DNA of 64,000 nucleotides. It comes from Stercorarius parasiticus (Eukaryota > Chordata > Aves > Charadriiformes > Stercorariidae). Below are positions 36,961 to 51,359 of this stretch, piece by piece. The notes under the pieces were generated by a model, which searched no databases, was not told the origin of the DNA, and saw only the letters and a list, made by a program, of their open reading frames with translations. The position numbers and the translations under genes were made by a program. The stretch lies in NCBI GenBank assembly GCA_013396915.1, contig VWZL01003478.1:248001-312000 (forward strand), read 5' to 3'. Each line of letters starts with the position of its first letter. Position 1 is the stretch's first letter.

Positions 36961-39900
36961 CTTAATTTTTGGCTAATCTTCTGCCATCATTCACCTCATT
37001 CATTTGCACACCCTCCCAAAGTTCATCTGCCACAGCAGGTCAAACCCATATTCCTTAATAGTAGGAAACTGAAAGCAAACACATCCTGCCTCAGTTATTG
37101 AAAGCTTTAAAACAAAGATGTCCCAAATGTGATTTCATTTTAAGTGGAGCAATTTTATTCTGCTTTTGGGTTTGTTCTTTTTTATTTTATTTTAAGGAAG
37201 TAAATATTTAAACAGTTGCTGCATCTGAAGTAAAATTTTTATGACCACCATTAGCATGTGTGCAGTTTTGGGTGAATTGAACCTAAAAATAAGCATTCCT
37301 TTCCCTAGGGTAGATTTAGCGGGCACAGTGTTACTCACTCTTACACCACTTCAGTGGATTTCCTCAGACCTGAGGAAAATAATTCCAAGTTGTAAGTTTT
37401 AATTTGTACTACGAAAAGTGTACAGATTTAAGCTGCAATTGTTGCGTCCTGAAAACAGTTTTGTTCCCATCTTCTAATTTATTTATTTTTTTTTAATTAA
37501 TTTGATTCACTTGTGGCAGTGGCAAGTTTTAATGGGATTTCTTTTTAATTAAAGCGAGAGCACATGAATCCCAGAGGGTAGATCCTGCTTTTGTTGAAAA
37601 CTGCCCTCTTACAAATAGGATGCTGTTCCATTAACAAGAAATAGATTTGAGGATTATAAGCGAGGCACGATGATAGCGCAGTCCTGCTCTGAAAATGTCT
37701 GAGATTGAGAGAGGCCCTTCTCCATCTTGATGTGCCTTTTATGAGAGAAGATAAAGGCAACTAAATATAGCGAGGACAGTCGCTGTAGCCGTTGATGAGG
37801 GAAGAAAATAAAATGAAAGCTGATGATCTCTGTTATTTTCGAGAACTTAAGTGCTAGGGTATCTTTTGAGTCCCAAACTAAATGCAAACTTGTGCCAAGC
37901 CTGAGCCTCTCATTCTTGTCCCTTGGACTTAAGTGTCTGTTTGTATGAAGTTGAGAGTGGGAACTTTAGGATTACGTGCTTGGAAAGGAGGTTTTAAAAG
38001 CAAAATACTGTATTGGTTTTTTTTTCTGCTCCCCCTAAAAATACCTTCACTTCATTTTGAAGAAGAAGAGAGGGAAGAAACGGGTGAGCCCAGGGCCAGG
38101 GGAACCTGCCCAGCTTCCCTGCTTGTCAGTTCTTGTGTCTGGGACCTGCTGCACAACCCTGGAGACCAGCAGATATGCTGCATGAAGCCCTCACCTTAAT
38201 TCAATTAACAGCAGACACCTCGTCAACTCCACTGTGACCAGAATGTCACCTGTTGCATTTCTCTGGGTATGTTGTTGTTATTACCCTGTGCCTTTATGGT
38301 GCTGTGTACCACTTACATTGTTCAGCTCCAATTCCCAGAAGGCGGCCTATTCTAAGCTTAAAAAATAATAATAATAATTTTGTTTGATTAGATAAAAGGG
38401 GAAAAAAATCAACTTACATATATGGGAAAATGCAAGATAAAACCTGTCAGAGGAAATTATATTATGTTTTTGTTAGGCTCAAAGAAATGTGTTTTGTATT
38501 GTGCAAACACAAAACAGTTTGCTCTCTTCCTGCACAGCTTGCCATCTTTTTTCTTTCTTTTTTTTAATAAAGGTTAGGACTTAGAAAAAGCATATTTTCT
38601 GGAACATTTTTATTTTACTAGTCACAGATTAAATAAATCTAGAAATACTTATCTCAGATGCCCTTTTTCTCAGGGACTCTGGCAAAATTAAGAAATACAG
38701 TGATTCACAATCTGGTTTACTTGTATAGCAGCATCCCAATCACTTAGTCTTTGCAAGTCTCAAATAATTTGTAAGTTACTTTGATAGCAAAGTAAGTAAA
38801 AATAAGTGATCTCTGTCTGAACCTCATCAACTGGAGCTTGGTTAGGGAGGGAGCAAGATGAGAGATACTTCAGTTTTGGTTTTTAAAACCCAAAATCTGC
38901 AAAAAAATCTTTTTTTGTCTATCCCACTTTTATTTCTGTAGCAAGAACTAAATGAAAAAGTCTGTTAACGAGGTGCCCTTTGTGGCTTGGAGAATAGTAA
39001 GATTGTGTTTTCTTTTTAGCTATCACTACTGTGACTTTTCCATGTGCCGTTAGTGCTCTTAGTAATCTAAATTCCCTATACCTCCTTCTTCACCCAAATG
39101 CCAGGCAGTCTTTAAAAAAAAAAGTTAAATGAACACAGACTTGATGGGGGGAGAAAATAAGTAATTGCTGAGTCATTCCTCGTTTTCCTGCAGTCCCAGC
39201 TGTGAACCTGTTCTTACTAATCAAGCGATAGAGGCTCTCATCTCAGCGCGTTTAGGTATTTGCATGGCACTGCATATTTTATGATGGAAACCCCATGTGA
39301 GTTACTGTGGGTTTTTTTATCAGCCTGCCTCTTCTATGGTTAAAGGCTTGGTTGGAGTTCACAGAACACACAGATACAGAAGAGATGCTGCAGCAGCAAG
39401 AGTTTACATTTGGCCAACTTGGCATGCTGCTGTAATTATGTATTGCTGTAATTAATCCAACATCATCTATTGCAGAATCTGACCTGAGCAGGAAAAGTCA
39501 CTGACCATGATGGCCAATCTTTTAATTGCGGGCAGACCATATATGAGCTTGCTGATGTTTCTCAGTGCTTGCAGAAAGTGGGACACAGCATGGTAATTCC
39601 CACACCACCCCCAAACAGCCCCCAGTGCAACGGGAGACCCCAAGAAAAGTGACGCACAGGCTTTGCACGGGAGGTTTAGAAGAGAAAAGTTTGGCATCTA
39701 ATACACCTGAGGTCCCTGAGATAACTAAGCTATATATGTCTTTCAGCAGCTGAAGAGCCTTCAGCACATGGGGAGCCTCTTGGGGGGAGTCAGAACTGTA
39801 TTATCTGGAATAGGGAAAAATGCTACAAAGCCAGTGACCACAGTCTGAAATGAAGGAAAACCTAGAACTTTTAATGAAGGATTCAAAATTCAGCTGGTGT

Positions 39901-41300
39901 GTGCAAAGTATTTTTAACCTTCTTTGCATTCTTCTAGTGAAATACTAGTTTGTCTTCTTGTTGTTACAAGTGTCCCTCAAACAGATAAAATTGCACTGTG
40001 CTCCTGATTCAAGGCTATATGAACTGAGGGCAACTTGTCACATAGGGCAAATGGTGAACATGCACTGGAGATTTTCGGTGCACTTATGGAGCAGAATTTA
40101 GCAGCAAAACATTATCATTATGTTAGGCAATGAGACAGAGCTCCCAGATAATTCCTGCTCATTACCTCTGTCTTATTCAGTGCAGGGGGAAAGCTTTGTT
40201 AAAATACAGTATTATGCACCATTCAGAGGTGGGCATTGCTGTTGGGGTACTTTTCAGCACAAGTCCTGTCATGCACATTTTTTGTTGTTCTTCGAAATAG
40301 GAGACTCAGAGCTATGGCATATGGCTAAGATCGCTAAATTTACTTAAAGATACAGCCAGAAGGAGTTCTTGAAATACATTTGAGAACAAAAATAGGTCAA
40401 GACAAAATGTTTTGCCTTTGGGTTTTCCACTAATCATTTGGTTGCATATGTTTAATATTAAAAACCTGATTATATTCCATAGTATTACCTTTACAGCTTC
40501 TGTGTCATGTTCTGCCTTTCCATACAGAATTCTCAGTTTTTATTAGCATACTTGAGAGCTGCACACTTTGGTTTTGGAGGGCTAAACTTGGCCATAGAGA
40601 AACCACTGACACTGTTGATTTCTAGGTGTTCATGAAGTCCTCCTGATGCACATGAAGATTTTCCTCTAATTTAAGGCATGCTAAAAGCATATGTCTTGCA
40701 GAAGATTTTATTTCTGGTTAGGAACAAACAGGGTATCTTCAAAGAGAACACAGTAGCTTGGCATTGAGGTGACCTTAAAAATAAAACCTCATGTACTTTG
40801 TTGTAGCAGGTAAGTTAGGACTCTTCATGTGGGATATGTTTTCTTAGTTGCTCTTCATGCACCCCCAGGATTTATTGCCTGATTCTTACACTAGATTTAC
40901 ACCTATGAATTGTAAAGTCCATTAAATTGTTCAATGTTCTCTTATTCTTACATCTACCAAAAAATACAGCAACGTAAATGTCTCCTTAGTCAGGACTTAA
41001 TTGCCTGTGGGGTTGAGTTGCTTTTTGTTAAATTTGTTTTCAGAAGGGTTTTATAAGTCTGTTGGAGCAAACTGTTGGATTTGTTTGAGAATGTTAATGG
41101 ATCTTTTACCTTTATTTTCAACAAATACAACACCTGCTCTTGGCAGACCAAGAGCAGTGCTTTCTTGGTGCCTGCGTCCAGGGGAGTGGAGCAGTTCTGG
41201 AAGGGCCCTTAAATCTCTTACGAATTCAGGGTTGACTAAATGCCATCAACAGAGCAGTTGCTAGTATAGTCTAGTTAACCCACAGCTGACCCTTTCTGCA
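36961..41300. other. Non-coding intronic-type sequence
   Basis: Strong T excess in places (the line at 40981-41040 has 29 T to 8 A). A short (AAT)n repeat lies at 38364-38378. Frames do not exceed 100 codons. No repeat family recognised. Confidence 0.55.
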
Positions 41301-44300
41301 AAAGACGGGGTTCACGACAAGTGGATTGAATAGGGAGAGCTTGAACGTTTCTGATTCACCAGGGCGAATGGTCACAATTGGCCCCCAAGCCCACATGGTC
41401 CAAGCAGGAGTGGGGTGTGATGGAAGCGCCTTTGGAGGCGCTCATGGGAGGCACTGTATGGCCAACATCTCCCCTTCAAATGCGTGTATGGCTCTGGCAA
41501 TTTGCACCCTGCCAACCAGGAGAATCACAGACTCTTTCCCTGTCAGACATCACAAAGCACACTGGTCATACAACAAAGTGCAGGGTCCCATCCCTCTGTT
41601 CTGTGTGCATGCCTGCCCCTTCAATCTTTTGAGTTAGGTGACAGGAGATGCTCACGTGGTCCTTCACATACCCACAAGTGTTGTGCTTAGTGTTGATCAG
41701 AAAAGGTTCATATCCTGCTGCATAACTGGAATTCTGTCCATCACATCACCAAAATGTAGATGTCCTTTGTTGTATGAGTGAATATGCATCCCCTTTGCAT
41801 GGCAGAGTGCACATTATGTAATGATGCCTACTGTTCTGGGCTTGGAAGTGAGGAAGGTTCAGGGCCAACTGAGGCTAAAGGTTGTATTTTGCATGTTTCC
41901 ATGGTGCATAGGTACATTGCAGCTGCTTCCCAGACAGAACATTGGAAAATATGTGTTATCACTATGCCATGGTGCTTATCAGCACTAAAGGTTCACATAG
42001 AACAGGCAGCAACATCAGTGAAATATCTCTTTATTTCAAATGCAGACATTGCAGAAATGGTTTTTGGATGCTCATTGCTTTGGTGGAATGAGGGTCTATT
42101 GTGGCAAGAATAATTAGAAATTTCCAGGAGTTTTTGAAGTGACGAGTGGTGTAGCTATTATACATCCCTGGAGGATGATTCAATGTGTGAGAGGCAGCAT
42201 AAAATAAGTTACAGTGATAACAGGGTCTAGAGAAGATGAAAGGAACTGCCAGGACTAAGATCCATAATAAGATAATAGTTTAAGCAGTGCAAGAGACATC
42301 AAAGTATATATACTTAAGAGACCTCTGTCAAGCAAATTTGATCTGAGACCTGATGGGATGGTGGGAACAGTGCTTTTTGCAGATCAGGGATGGGCCTCTT
42401 TTGGCTACCTTTTCCATAAAGACATGAGGAAGGTGGGGTTCCAGAGAGCTCTGAGAGGAGGCCAACTTGCTGGCAGTGCTTCATCCAACAAGAAGTAGTT
42501 TGATGAATTTGGGTAACACTGGAGTTAAACATCATTTTACCATATTCAGAGTATCACTTCTAGTGTGGCTCACCTTCCTGTGTCTTGTGAACATCAAACA
42601 GGCAAGAACAATGTTGCCAATCAGACACTGAAATATTAGAAACCTTAGAAATAATTTCAGTTGCTGTCAGAGGGCTCAAGCAAAGGAGAGGTGTAAGGTT
42701 GTCCGGATGGCTTGATGCAACCTTTTAATCCTCTGGAATCTCTTCCATTAACTTCTCTAGCTTTTGTGTCATTGTCCATATAATTATTTATTATTTTTTT
42801 ACTATGGTGTATCTGACTCTGGAAGAAGCTAAGTTAGAGCACAAAGCAACCATGCTGAGCTATCAAACCAAATTACCAGACTTTTAATTCATACGGGATG
42901 GTCCTCTCCGGGTAGCTTTCAGGCAAGGCAGCTGTATCACAGCTTTCATTTCACCCTTTGTTCTCAGCACAGAGCGCGCCTTTTTGCATTTCAAGATTGA
43001 AGTTCATTTACAGATTTGCAAAAGCACTTTTCCACTGAAAAATCATTGCACAGAAAATGAGGGAGCAAATGTCTCATTATCCTAGAGGAAGGAGATAGTC
43101 ACAAGCGTCTGCATATCAGCTGGTACAAGTTGGAGCTGAGCTCCCTGCTTCCTCCCGGCCAGGAGAGGTGTGTGTGCCCCTTGTTACACAAGATTTAAAA
43201 GTGTATTAAAAGATGGCTCAGCTCCTTCCAGGTAAAGGATTTGAATATAAGTGTGCCAGAAGAAATAATAAAATCCTTTACAAAAGCTCCTTACATACCA
43301 GCACTGAAGCATGGAAGTTTCAGAGGCTCCTTTACTACCTGTGCCTTGTTGAAAGAACGTTCAAAGCAAGGGAGACATTTTGAGGAATATGGATCAGAGT
43401 CTGTCCTTGTGGATTTTCTTCTGAGACACAAAGGTTTAGACTGTTCCTGTCTCCCACCCCATTCCCTGGGAGCTGGTGCTGTGCTTCACTCACTCACTTT
43501 TGCTTCCCTTGCAGTTCCAAGTAGTGTTTGCTTTGAAGCAGATACACCATCATCAAAATGTTTAGTCTGAGGCAGACGGAAATCGTAAAATGAGCAAGGA
43601 GGAAAATAAGGAGATAGGAAAAAAGTCAGTCAGTTGTTTCGTACCACTGCCAGCTTCAGCTTCAGAAAGAGTGGATGAAAACACTTGGGCAGACAGGAAG
43701 GATCAGCACTGCACTTCAAGGACGGGCAGAAGATTTAGCTTGTCTTTTTTGGACTTACACTTTACTTGCTTCTCCTAAGGCAGTGTTGCTAAGATAGAGA
43801 TTGCAAGTGGGGCAGAGAAAATGAGATGGGAGTTTTCTTAGATTTAAGTGTTATATTGAAACAACCCAAGAGAACAAGAGAGAAAATAATAACAAATTAG
43901 AAAGTATTTTCCTAGCACAACTGGCAAGTTTGTGAGAAGCACTGAACCTTGTCATTTAGGCTTCTTAATTTAACTCGTTCAAGATCCTAACCATGTCTGG
44001 AAATATGCACAAATGTTTATCTGCAGAAACACTTCATTTTAGTCATACTGCTCTGTGTCATCAAAGCAGTAATGGCCTCAAGAGGACCCATCCTTTTCCT
44101 AGTTTATTTTTTGCACTAAGTATCCATGAGTGAGCTTGATACAAGTAAAGTCACAATTCATTTTTTTTATGCACACAGTTAGTCTTTTAAGTAAGAACTT
44201 TTGTCTCATACATTACTTGACATAATTTTTCAAGAATGTCCCCTTCTACTTTCATACCAGTTACCCTCTTGCAATATATGCTTTTTTCTTTTTCCTTAAG

Positions 44301-47300
44301 GGCACACGAAAAATGTCCTTTTTGACTAATATAACTGCAATATATGCATATTAAACTCTTTTAATGGAGCTCAAGGAATCACAGAGGATGCTGAAGGTGA
44401 AATGCAGCATGAGAACAGTGAATAGTAGAGCAGTTGTCACCAAGAACACTTTGTAATTAACCTATTAAAATGTCTTAATAACACTTTAAAAATGCTTCCC
44501 TAGTTTCTTTCGACCTTGGAGGCAGTCACACAGGTCGGTCACATGCCTGTGGATTGAGGGAAGGGGTAGCACTTCTACCCTGTGCACCCTCTGGGGGGAG
44601 AATTCAGTACACGCAACTGTGTGTCGCATAAGGAGGTGGTGTGGGGAGGAAGGACAAACCTAGACAACAGCAAACCATGTGTGCATGCTGTTATTTAACA
44701 CGGATGGCCCTTCATCCTGTCCTTTTGCGAGATCAACAAACCAGCATCCCCCACGACTTGACCTCTGAAAGGGGGCAGGTGAGGGGAGGTTGGGCTGCTG
44801 CTTGGATCCTCTCTTGCTTTATCTGGTAGATCTTCAGGCACAGCTTTTAGGATCTCGCTTCGGGCATTTATTTCATATGGAGAAAACACAGGGTGGATCT
44901 GCCCCAGGAGTGCCACCGGCGCTGTGGAATTCATATTGCCTTTGCCTGTTTCGCCTGTGTAAAATGGGGTGTGGGTTTAGCAAAGGCGCTTAACGTCTCA
45001 GCAGTGCCTTTGCTTTGTTCCCACTGGAGTCAGGTGAAGTTCTGCACCCAGTTTCGATGAGATAAACTGGGATTAATGGATTAGGCAAAATTGGCCGATG
45101 GTTTGTGCTTTTGAAAGGGATTCTCCCCATCGTGCTTCTAAGATATACCAGACAGCATCTCTTACCTCTGGCAGAGAGATCTCTGCCTGAGCAGTGAGAA
45201 AAGACCAGTGAAATCGGGGGGATTAACAGGCCTGGTAGGGAGAGCAGAAAAGAATGAGAAAAATGGGGATGGGCCGACAGGTTCTCAGTGGGCTTGGCTG
45301 GGAATCCTCTGGCCCAGCATTTTGTGTTTTTCCCTAGAACGGGTCACTGTCACACCAGATGCACCCAGCCATTCCTGCTTAAATTGGGGCAAATCCCTGT
45401 GCTTCCTCACAATTTAGCTTGCCTGCCAAGACGAGTAACACCACCTCCAGCTGCTGCCTGTAAACACAGGAGGGAGTCCTGCACCTTCCTGCAGTGCAAA
45501 CAACCAGTCTTGCCTTTGCACGAACATTTCTTCAATAATTGTCCTTTAGAGTAAAAGCGAATAGCTTTCCTTTTGACTCAGCAAACAGACCTGGTTGTGC
45601 TGAACATGGGGTGATAGTAGTCATTATCAAGGGTGACGAAGCGCTGTCCAAGCCCTTCATCCTGATAAGCCAGTTGTGAAGAGATAACAATGGTGTGATA
45701 AGTAAAGTGTCGGAAGGAGCAGGACTTACCTTATGTGGCCAGTAGGTTACAATTTCAAGTATCTACTGCCTCTCCAAAGCAGGTGGCTGAGCTGCTTGTA
45801 AAGCATTTCACCAGTCCCTGCCCTTTGTAGCAGGATGCCCCCAGGCCATCCTTAACCACAGAGCAGCTGCACAAGAGACTGCCATTCTTTATGCACAGAT
45901 GAACAGCACCATGCAGCAGAGGATATAAGCGAAACATGGGGCCGCAGCATCCTGCCCCAACTCTCCCCAAAAGCATGCACCTTCTTAAAGGCTTTGCCTT
46001 TGTCTGCTGAGTGCCTGCTCTGCCTGGGAACACCACATCCCCCTTGTTCCAGTGACTTGGGCAGTGCCCAGGCTGCCTACAGCACGGATGTGCTCAGCAT
46101 TTGCACCAGCTCGGTTAAATCTTCCCTGAGCCCTTTCCAGCACTCAGGCATCTGCAGAGAACTGGGATACCCCAAAATGGTGGCCTTGCTGAAAGTAGTG
46201 CCATGCCGAGTTGTGAGCAATGCTCTTTAATGAGAGGAAAGGATGCCAAGCTGTTCCAACTGCACAACAATAGGATGTATAATCTAATTATGCTAATAAT
46301 CCAATCTGGTACTTCAGGGGGAAATTCAAGCGTCTGTTATAAGCAAGAAGATATTTTGTGAGGTCTTCTTCCCTAATAACATCTATGAAGGCCAGGCACA
46401 ATAGGTATCCTTCATTAGTATCCTTCAGAGTAAGCAGTTGTGCTGATGTGTCCTCCATTTCTCTTCCTTCTGGACATAAACAATTGTCTCCTCGGCCCCA
46501 GCAGTTATCAGGGAAAACCGCAGCAGGACTAACAGAAAAATTTAGAAAACCCACAAATAGATAAGGCTCAGCCAAGAATCATTAAGTGGGATACATTCCC
46601 CACTTTCTGTTTGGTTTTAACTTGAATTGCACAATGGCAAATCTTCTTTCCAACTATCTGGAGTTCTTTAATATCTTAGTGAAGATTACATACTGTGACA
46701 AAACTGAATGTTATGAACGCCATCTTTTAATTAGTCCCATTGCACCCTTTTTCCCTGTTTGTACACCTCCACAGTCTCAACATCAGCCTTCATCTCTGAA
46801 GGAAAGTTACTGTTGTCTGCTCTCTTTTGGCTCTTCCACATCCGTAATGCTTGCTCCAGTTTCAGCTCCCTCCACCTGCCTCCACCAGTTAATTGGGATC
46901 TCCAGAGGGAAGCAGGGAAAGGTGTCACCAGCACACCCACACCATCCCAGACCCTTGAAATTGTTCTCCCCTGGAGTAAGGTGTAAACCTAAGAGGAAGC
47001 TCTCAAGGAGCCGTTCTTGCAGCCTTCCTTCCCAGGAAGATTTCCATGCTTAACCTATTAGAAATAGGGAAATATAGAGGTTCAATGGCAACCACAGAGA
47101 CGTGCTCCAGGAGAAGTACAAACAATGAATTTGTTTCATGGGCCTCCATTTCTTGCTTTTTCTAACCAGCACCATTTGAAGGGAGACACCTTATTGCTTG
47201 ACTGTAATAGAAAAGTGTTTCATTTAACTGTACAAAGAAGCCTTGCACTGAGCTTAATTTTCCTTTGCCACACTTGATACAGAAGGCGCAGGAGTAAAAG

Positions 47301-47700
47301 CACCATTAAAACAAAGCCACAACGATGTAAAGAATAAATATGAATTGAAAAGGGAACCACAAAAACTGTTTGGGCATGGTGTCTCCCTGAGGCTTTTAGG
47401 GTACATAATATGGGGTTGGATGGCCTTTCAGGAATGGGCTTATTTCTCAAATCAAGGGAGAAACCATTGGAGAAACAGCAAAAGCTGGGAAATTCCATGT
47501 CAGAGAGGGAAGATGGTGGCAGTAAGGTAATTTTACTGTCTCTAAAGATGCAGGTGGTGCCCTGCTGCTTGCTGTTCGCTGTCTTGTTCGCAGGCTGGTG
47601 TTGGTAACCTGTGCTATGCATTGCAATTCTGTGGATCTGCTTCCACCTGAGATCAGCTAACCAAAGGTTGCATTTCTCCCGGGCTGTATGCAGCATCGCT
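41301..47700. other. Non-coding intronic-type sequence
   Basis: Frames up to 176 codons (minus strand, 47220-47750) and 155 codons (+, 46586-47053) show no domains. The block at about 46265-46560 is non-repetitive with several ATTA cores and may be a conserved non-coding element. No RNA gene seen. Confidence 0.5.
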
Positions 47701-48350
47701 AATGAGATGTGCTTCATGGAGAATACCTTGCTGGAAGCAGTGTAGAGCAAGCATGGTGGGAAGCCTGTGACCCCCAGGCAGGGAACAGCCCTCCATGGGC
47801 AGGAGAGGGTGTGAAAGTATTGCTATGCCTTTGGGATAGCCTTTGGGTGGGCTTGGCACAGCTCAGCCCCAGGCTGTCCATGCCTTCTTCATGCCCAGTC
47901 CTCTGGAACAGTGCCCATGGAGCACTGGGGGGCGAGGAGGGGTCTTCAGATGAACCTCATGGAGGGACAGGCTTTCTGCCTCTAAGGTCATTCTGCCCAG
48001 TCCGAGCTTGCAAGAGCTGGCTTGGGCCCTGTCTGGGCATCAGAGCCCAGTGTACAGGCTTTATAATAAATATCAAGCCACAAATACCTCCACAAAGCCC
48101 ATTAACACAAGTGGCGCAGCAGTGGAAGTGCTCTCCTCAAGCTCGGTCTCTCCCAGTGGGTGGACCTGGAAGCACAGGAGAGCCCGATTTCGTAAGAGAA
48201 ATTCCTAGGTGGAGTTGCGTGCTGAGAAACTTGTTCAGGCTGCAACGTTTATCTTGTTTTGGTGGTATTTTTTTGGTGGTGCTCCTTAGAAACCAAATGA
48301 CTGCTTCCTTTCTGGCTCAGCAAGGCACTCTCAAACAATACTAATCAAAC
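47701..48350. other. Region of the longest gap-free reading frame, judged non-coding
   Basis: A + frame of 211 codons (47709-48344) is the longest in the window that does not cross the gap. Its translation has no recognisable domain, signal peptide or repeat, and is rich in W, C, G and P as expected from GC-richer random DNA. No exon or transcript evidence supports it. It could be part of a non-coding RNA, but nothing shows this. Confidence 0.5.
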
Positions 48351-51335
48351 AGTGTCACGGTTTCCTTTTAAATGTTGCTTCTGACTCTCTAAGAGGTGGG
48401 CTGCTACTCGCAGCCAGCACCCTGGCTCCTTACATCCGAAGGTGTTCCAGTCAGTCAAAGCATCTGTGTCCATGCAGCTTCGACCCTCACCTGTCCTTTG
48501 CTTTTGTTTGCAAATTACACAAGTTACAAAGACCACTGTTTGTGTTGTGATTTCCTCGCCAACAGCAACAGTAATAGGAGCACGCAAGTGCTGGAGGGCA
48601 GGAGCGTCTCTGACACAGGCCAAGGGGATGTATGGGCAACTGACAAAACTGCAGTCCTGCATTTAAGATTAAGGAAGAGAAATCAGTGAGTGGACCTTTT
48701 TCTCGTTTGTAACCTTTCAATTGGAAACCAGATCACATACCTCATACTTTATTTATGCTTTATGATTATTGCATTAGCTACCCAATTTTAAAATGTATGT
48801 GTTTGGTTTTGAATGAGTGTGTACTGCTAGCTGCACACTGCTAGCAGCTGCAGGAATCTTGACTTTAATGTGTTGCTTCTGTAGCACTTGTTTAGTCTTG
48901 CACCTTAGAAAACACCTTGAAGTGTAGGACAAGGGTATCTCTCCATATACAGCACCACCCAGTTCTGGGAAGTTTGGATCCTAGCTGAATGTTGGTGGTT
49001 GTCTGTGAATGATAGATAAGATCAGTCTCTCTATCTGAATTGCTCTAATCTAGCAGATCTTCCTTCTTTCTGTGTTATGCCCATCACTGCGAATGGCAGC
49101 TGCAAGCCATGATAGAAAAGGCCTGCAAACAACATCCTACCTCAGCCCAAAATGGTTGCACGCGCAGAAGCAACCTCTTGAACTGAATGAATCTGGGATT
49201 TTAGACTAATCTATCAACATCTCTCTTCACATGTACTCACATGACAGTGTTCCAGCCATAACAGTCATCTATGGAAGGCACAGCTGGTCTCAGTATCTTG
49301 AGCCAAAGGAGCCTTTGTGGCTGTGTAATGAATAGCCGCTCCTAGTATCCATACAGCACACCCAGCCAGACGGATGCAGGAGCCGGTGCAATAGCCATAT
49401 GGCTACCAGTTAAATACCAGTAGCAGATATTTTGTCTTAATGCATTGTGGCTGCTCAGTGCGGGCAAAAAAGCAATGTGTAACAAATGATGCTGCAAAGG
49501 CAGGGGATTAGTCCCACTGCTGGGTTTCCAGGCAGCTGGTAATCCCCACAGTGCTTTCATCCTTGAATACACTCCATATCTTAAGTGAGACTCTTGTGCA
49601 ATAGCAATTTTCATCTGTCTTGCCAGTGACAAAGTGAAATTTTGTGCAAGCAACATGAAGTTACTGTTAACCATAAGTGTATACTGACACACCAGGAAGC
49701 CACTTTTGGGCACACATGGCAGGACTATATCTCCTTGTGCACCAAGACGGACATACACACGTGTGTGTGAGCGTGCAGAGACATCTGTATGTTTCTGAGT
49801 GTGTGTGCCAAAGCAGCCTCCTGCCTCCTCCTCTCCCCCTGCAAAGGTTATTTCTCATAATTGTGCCCTACAGCCGTGACATCTGGGATAAGGGAAAGCT
49901 CTGGCTATCCCGGCCTCTGTCTGCTCTGGGCAGACACTCGTTAAGCACAATTAATGCCACTAGGAGAAAACTTCACTTGCCATAAGGAAAACTCGGATTG
50001 TGCTGCACGTTGGAAACACTGTTAAATGGGTGAAGCTACTTAGTGCTAAACAGAGGGTACTGTCTCACAGCCGCTCTCAGCAGATGGGAGCAGGAGGTGT
50101 GTGCACGGGTGTCTGTAGTTACTCTCAGAGAAGGTCTTTTAGTAGAAAGTCTTCAGTGTAAGAATTTCTCTAGGGGTTCAAAAGGCAGTGCAGTAACTTT
50201 TCATAGCTTGTATATAAACAGTACTTCATTATCACTAATTAATGAACAGAAAATGAGGAGATTTGTACAAATCTTGTTACGGAATTTCTCCGTTTTTAAA
50301 GGGATTGGGCTAAAAGGCAGAAGAAAAGAATCATTGTACTGGAGAATTAGAGGAAAAGAGCATGCCCTAAGGCAGTTGAGTGCTTTGCACATGATGGGAG
50401 GCTGTTGTTGCTGTTGAGATTTAAAATAGGATGAGACTTTGTGTATTGATAGAAAATGAAGAAATGACCTGGGCGGGCTGGGGCAGTGCTGAGCATTCAT
50501 CAAAACTACATAAAATACCTGGCACACCCTTGAGCAACACTTGACCAGAGCTGAATAAACAGAATACTTATTAATTGAAATGACAGGGAAGAATTTGACA
50601 TGGCTGGAGTTTTATTGATGTCTGTCCAGCTGATTTTTACCTCTCTGAAAACCAAGCTGACAAGACTGTTGTATTGTCGTTGTATCTATTGTTCTTGAGA
50701 CATATTTCTACATGGGGTGAATTCACAGATCCTTGTTCTTTAGCCACCAGTGGTTCGATAATGGTGTTTATCGGAGAATACAGCTCCTGAATACATCGTT
50801 TTGAGCCAGACCTTGTCTTCTAAAGCCCTGAGCAGGGCACAGGCCATTAGCTGTGGCAGCTCACTGTGGGAAGGACAGGACCTATGCAAGAAAAGACACA
50901 GTGTGGCAATAACATGAGAGATCAAAACAAGGCAGGAAGAAGCCATGAAGGAGTTAGGAGGGATGAGGGTAACACACTGACACTGCAAGCTTCTAAGATT
51001 TTGGATTGAGCGGAGCTGGTCCCAGCTCCCCAGACTTACCCAAGTTATATTTAGAGACTGTTTACTTTGTACTCTTTGTATCTGGATGCAAAACCTACCT
51101 CCTGCAAGGGAAAACAGATGAGTTTCAGGCTAACGTTTCATACTGCCAGCTTTTTCTCCCATGAACTGTGTGATCCAATGCATTCTTTGGCACAAATATG
51201 TATGGTATTACTTCTGTCCCTTAGAAAAAAAGAGAAAGTGTGGCATAGAAACCATAATAAAACCATACTATAGAGCTGGTGAACTTCTTCCCGCGGACGG
51301 TGAACAGGAACATCTTCACATGGCCAGGGCTGTCT
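48351..51335. other. Non-coding intronic-type sequence
   Basis: Frames up to 138 codons without family resemblance. A short 8-bp inverted repeat (CTGCTAGC ... GCTAGCAG) lies at about 48826-48849. At 49751-49769 a 19-base alternating purine-pyrimidine run contains the palindrome ACACACGTGTGT with an E-box CACGTG. The block at 49855-49985 is a possible conserved element. Confidence 0.5.
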
Positions 51336-51359
51336 GGGACTTTCCAGTTGGGACTTTCC
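51336..51359 (+). promoter_or_regulatory. Tandem pair of perfect NF-kB sites
   Basis: GGGACTTTCC occurs at 51336-51345 and again at 51350-51359, separated by AGTT, so the sites start 14 bases apart. The decamer is the classical kappa-B consensus. Two perfect copies in 24 bases are far beyond chance unless they arose by a 14-bp duplication. Such close pairs are known in immune-response enhancers. Binding in this genome is inferred, not seen. Confidence 0.6.

Noticed and set aside
36392..36976. 194-codon + frame, overlapping a 167-codon + frame
   Set aside because: Low-information proline/serine-rich sequence in a GC-rich patch, no domain, and competing frames of similar length.
47220..47750. 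176-codon minus-strand frame
   Set aside because: No family resemblance; translation includes a hydrophobic stretch but no coherent architecture.
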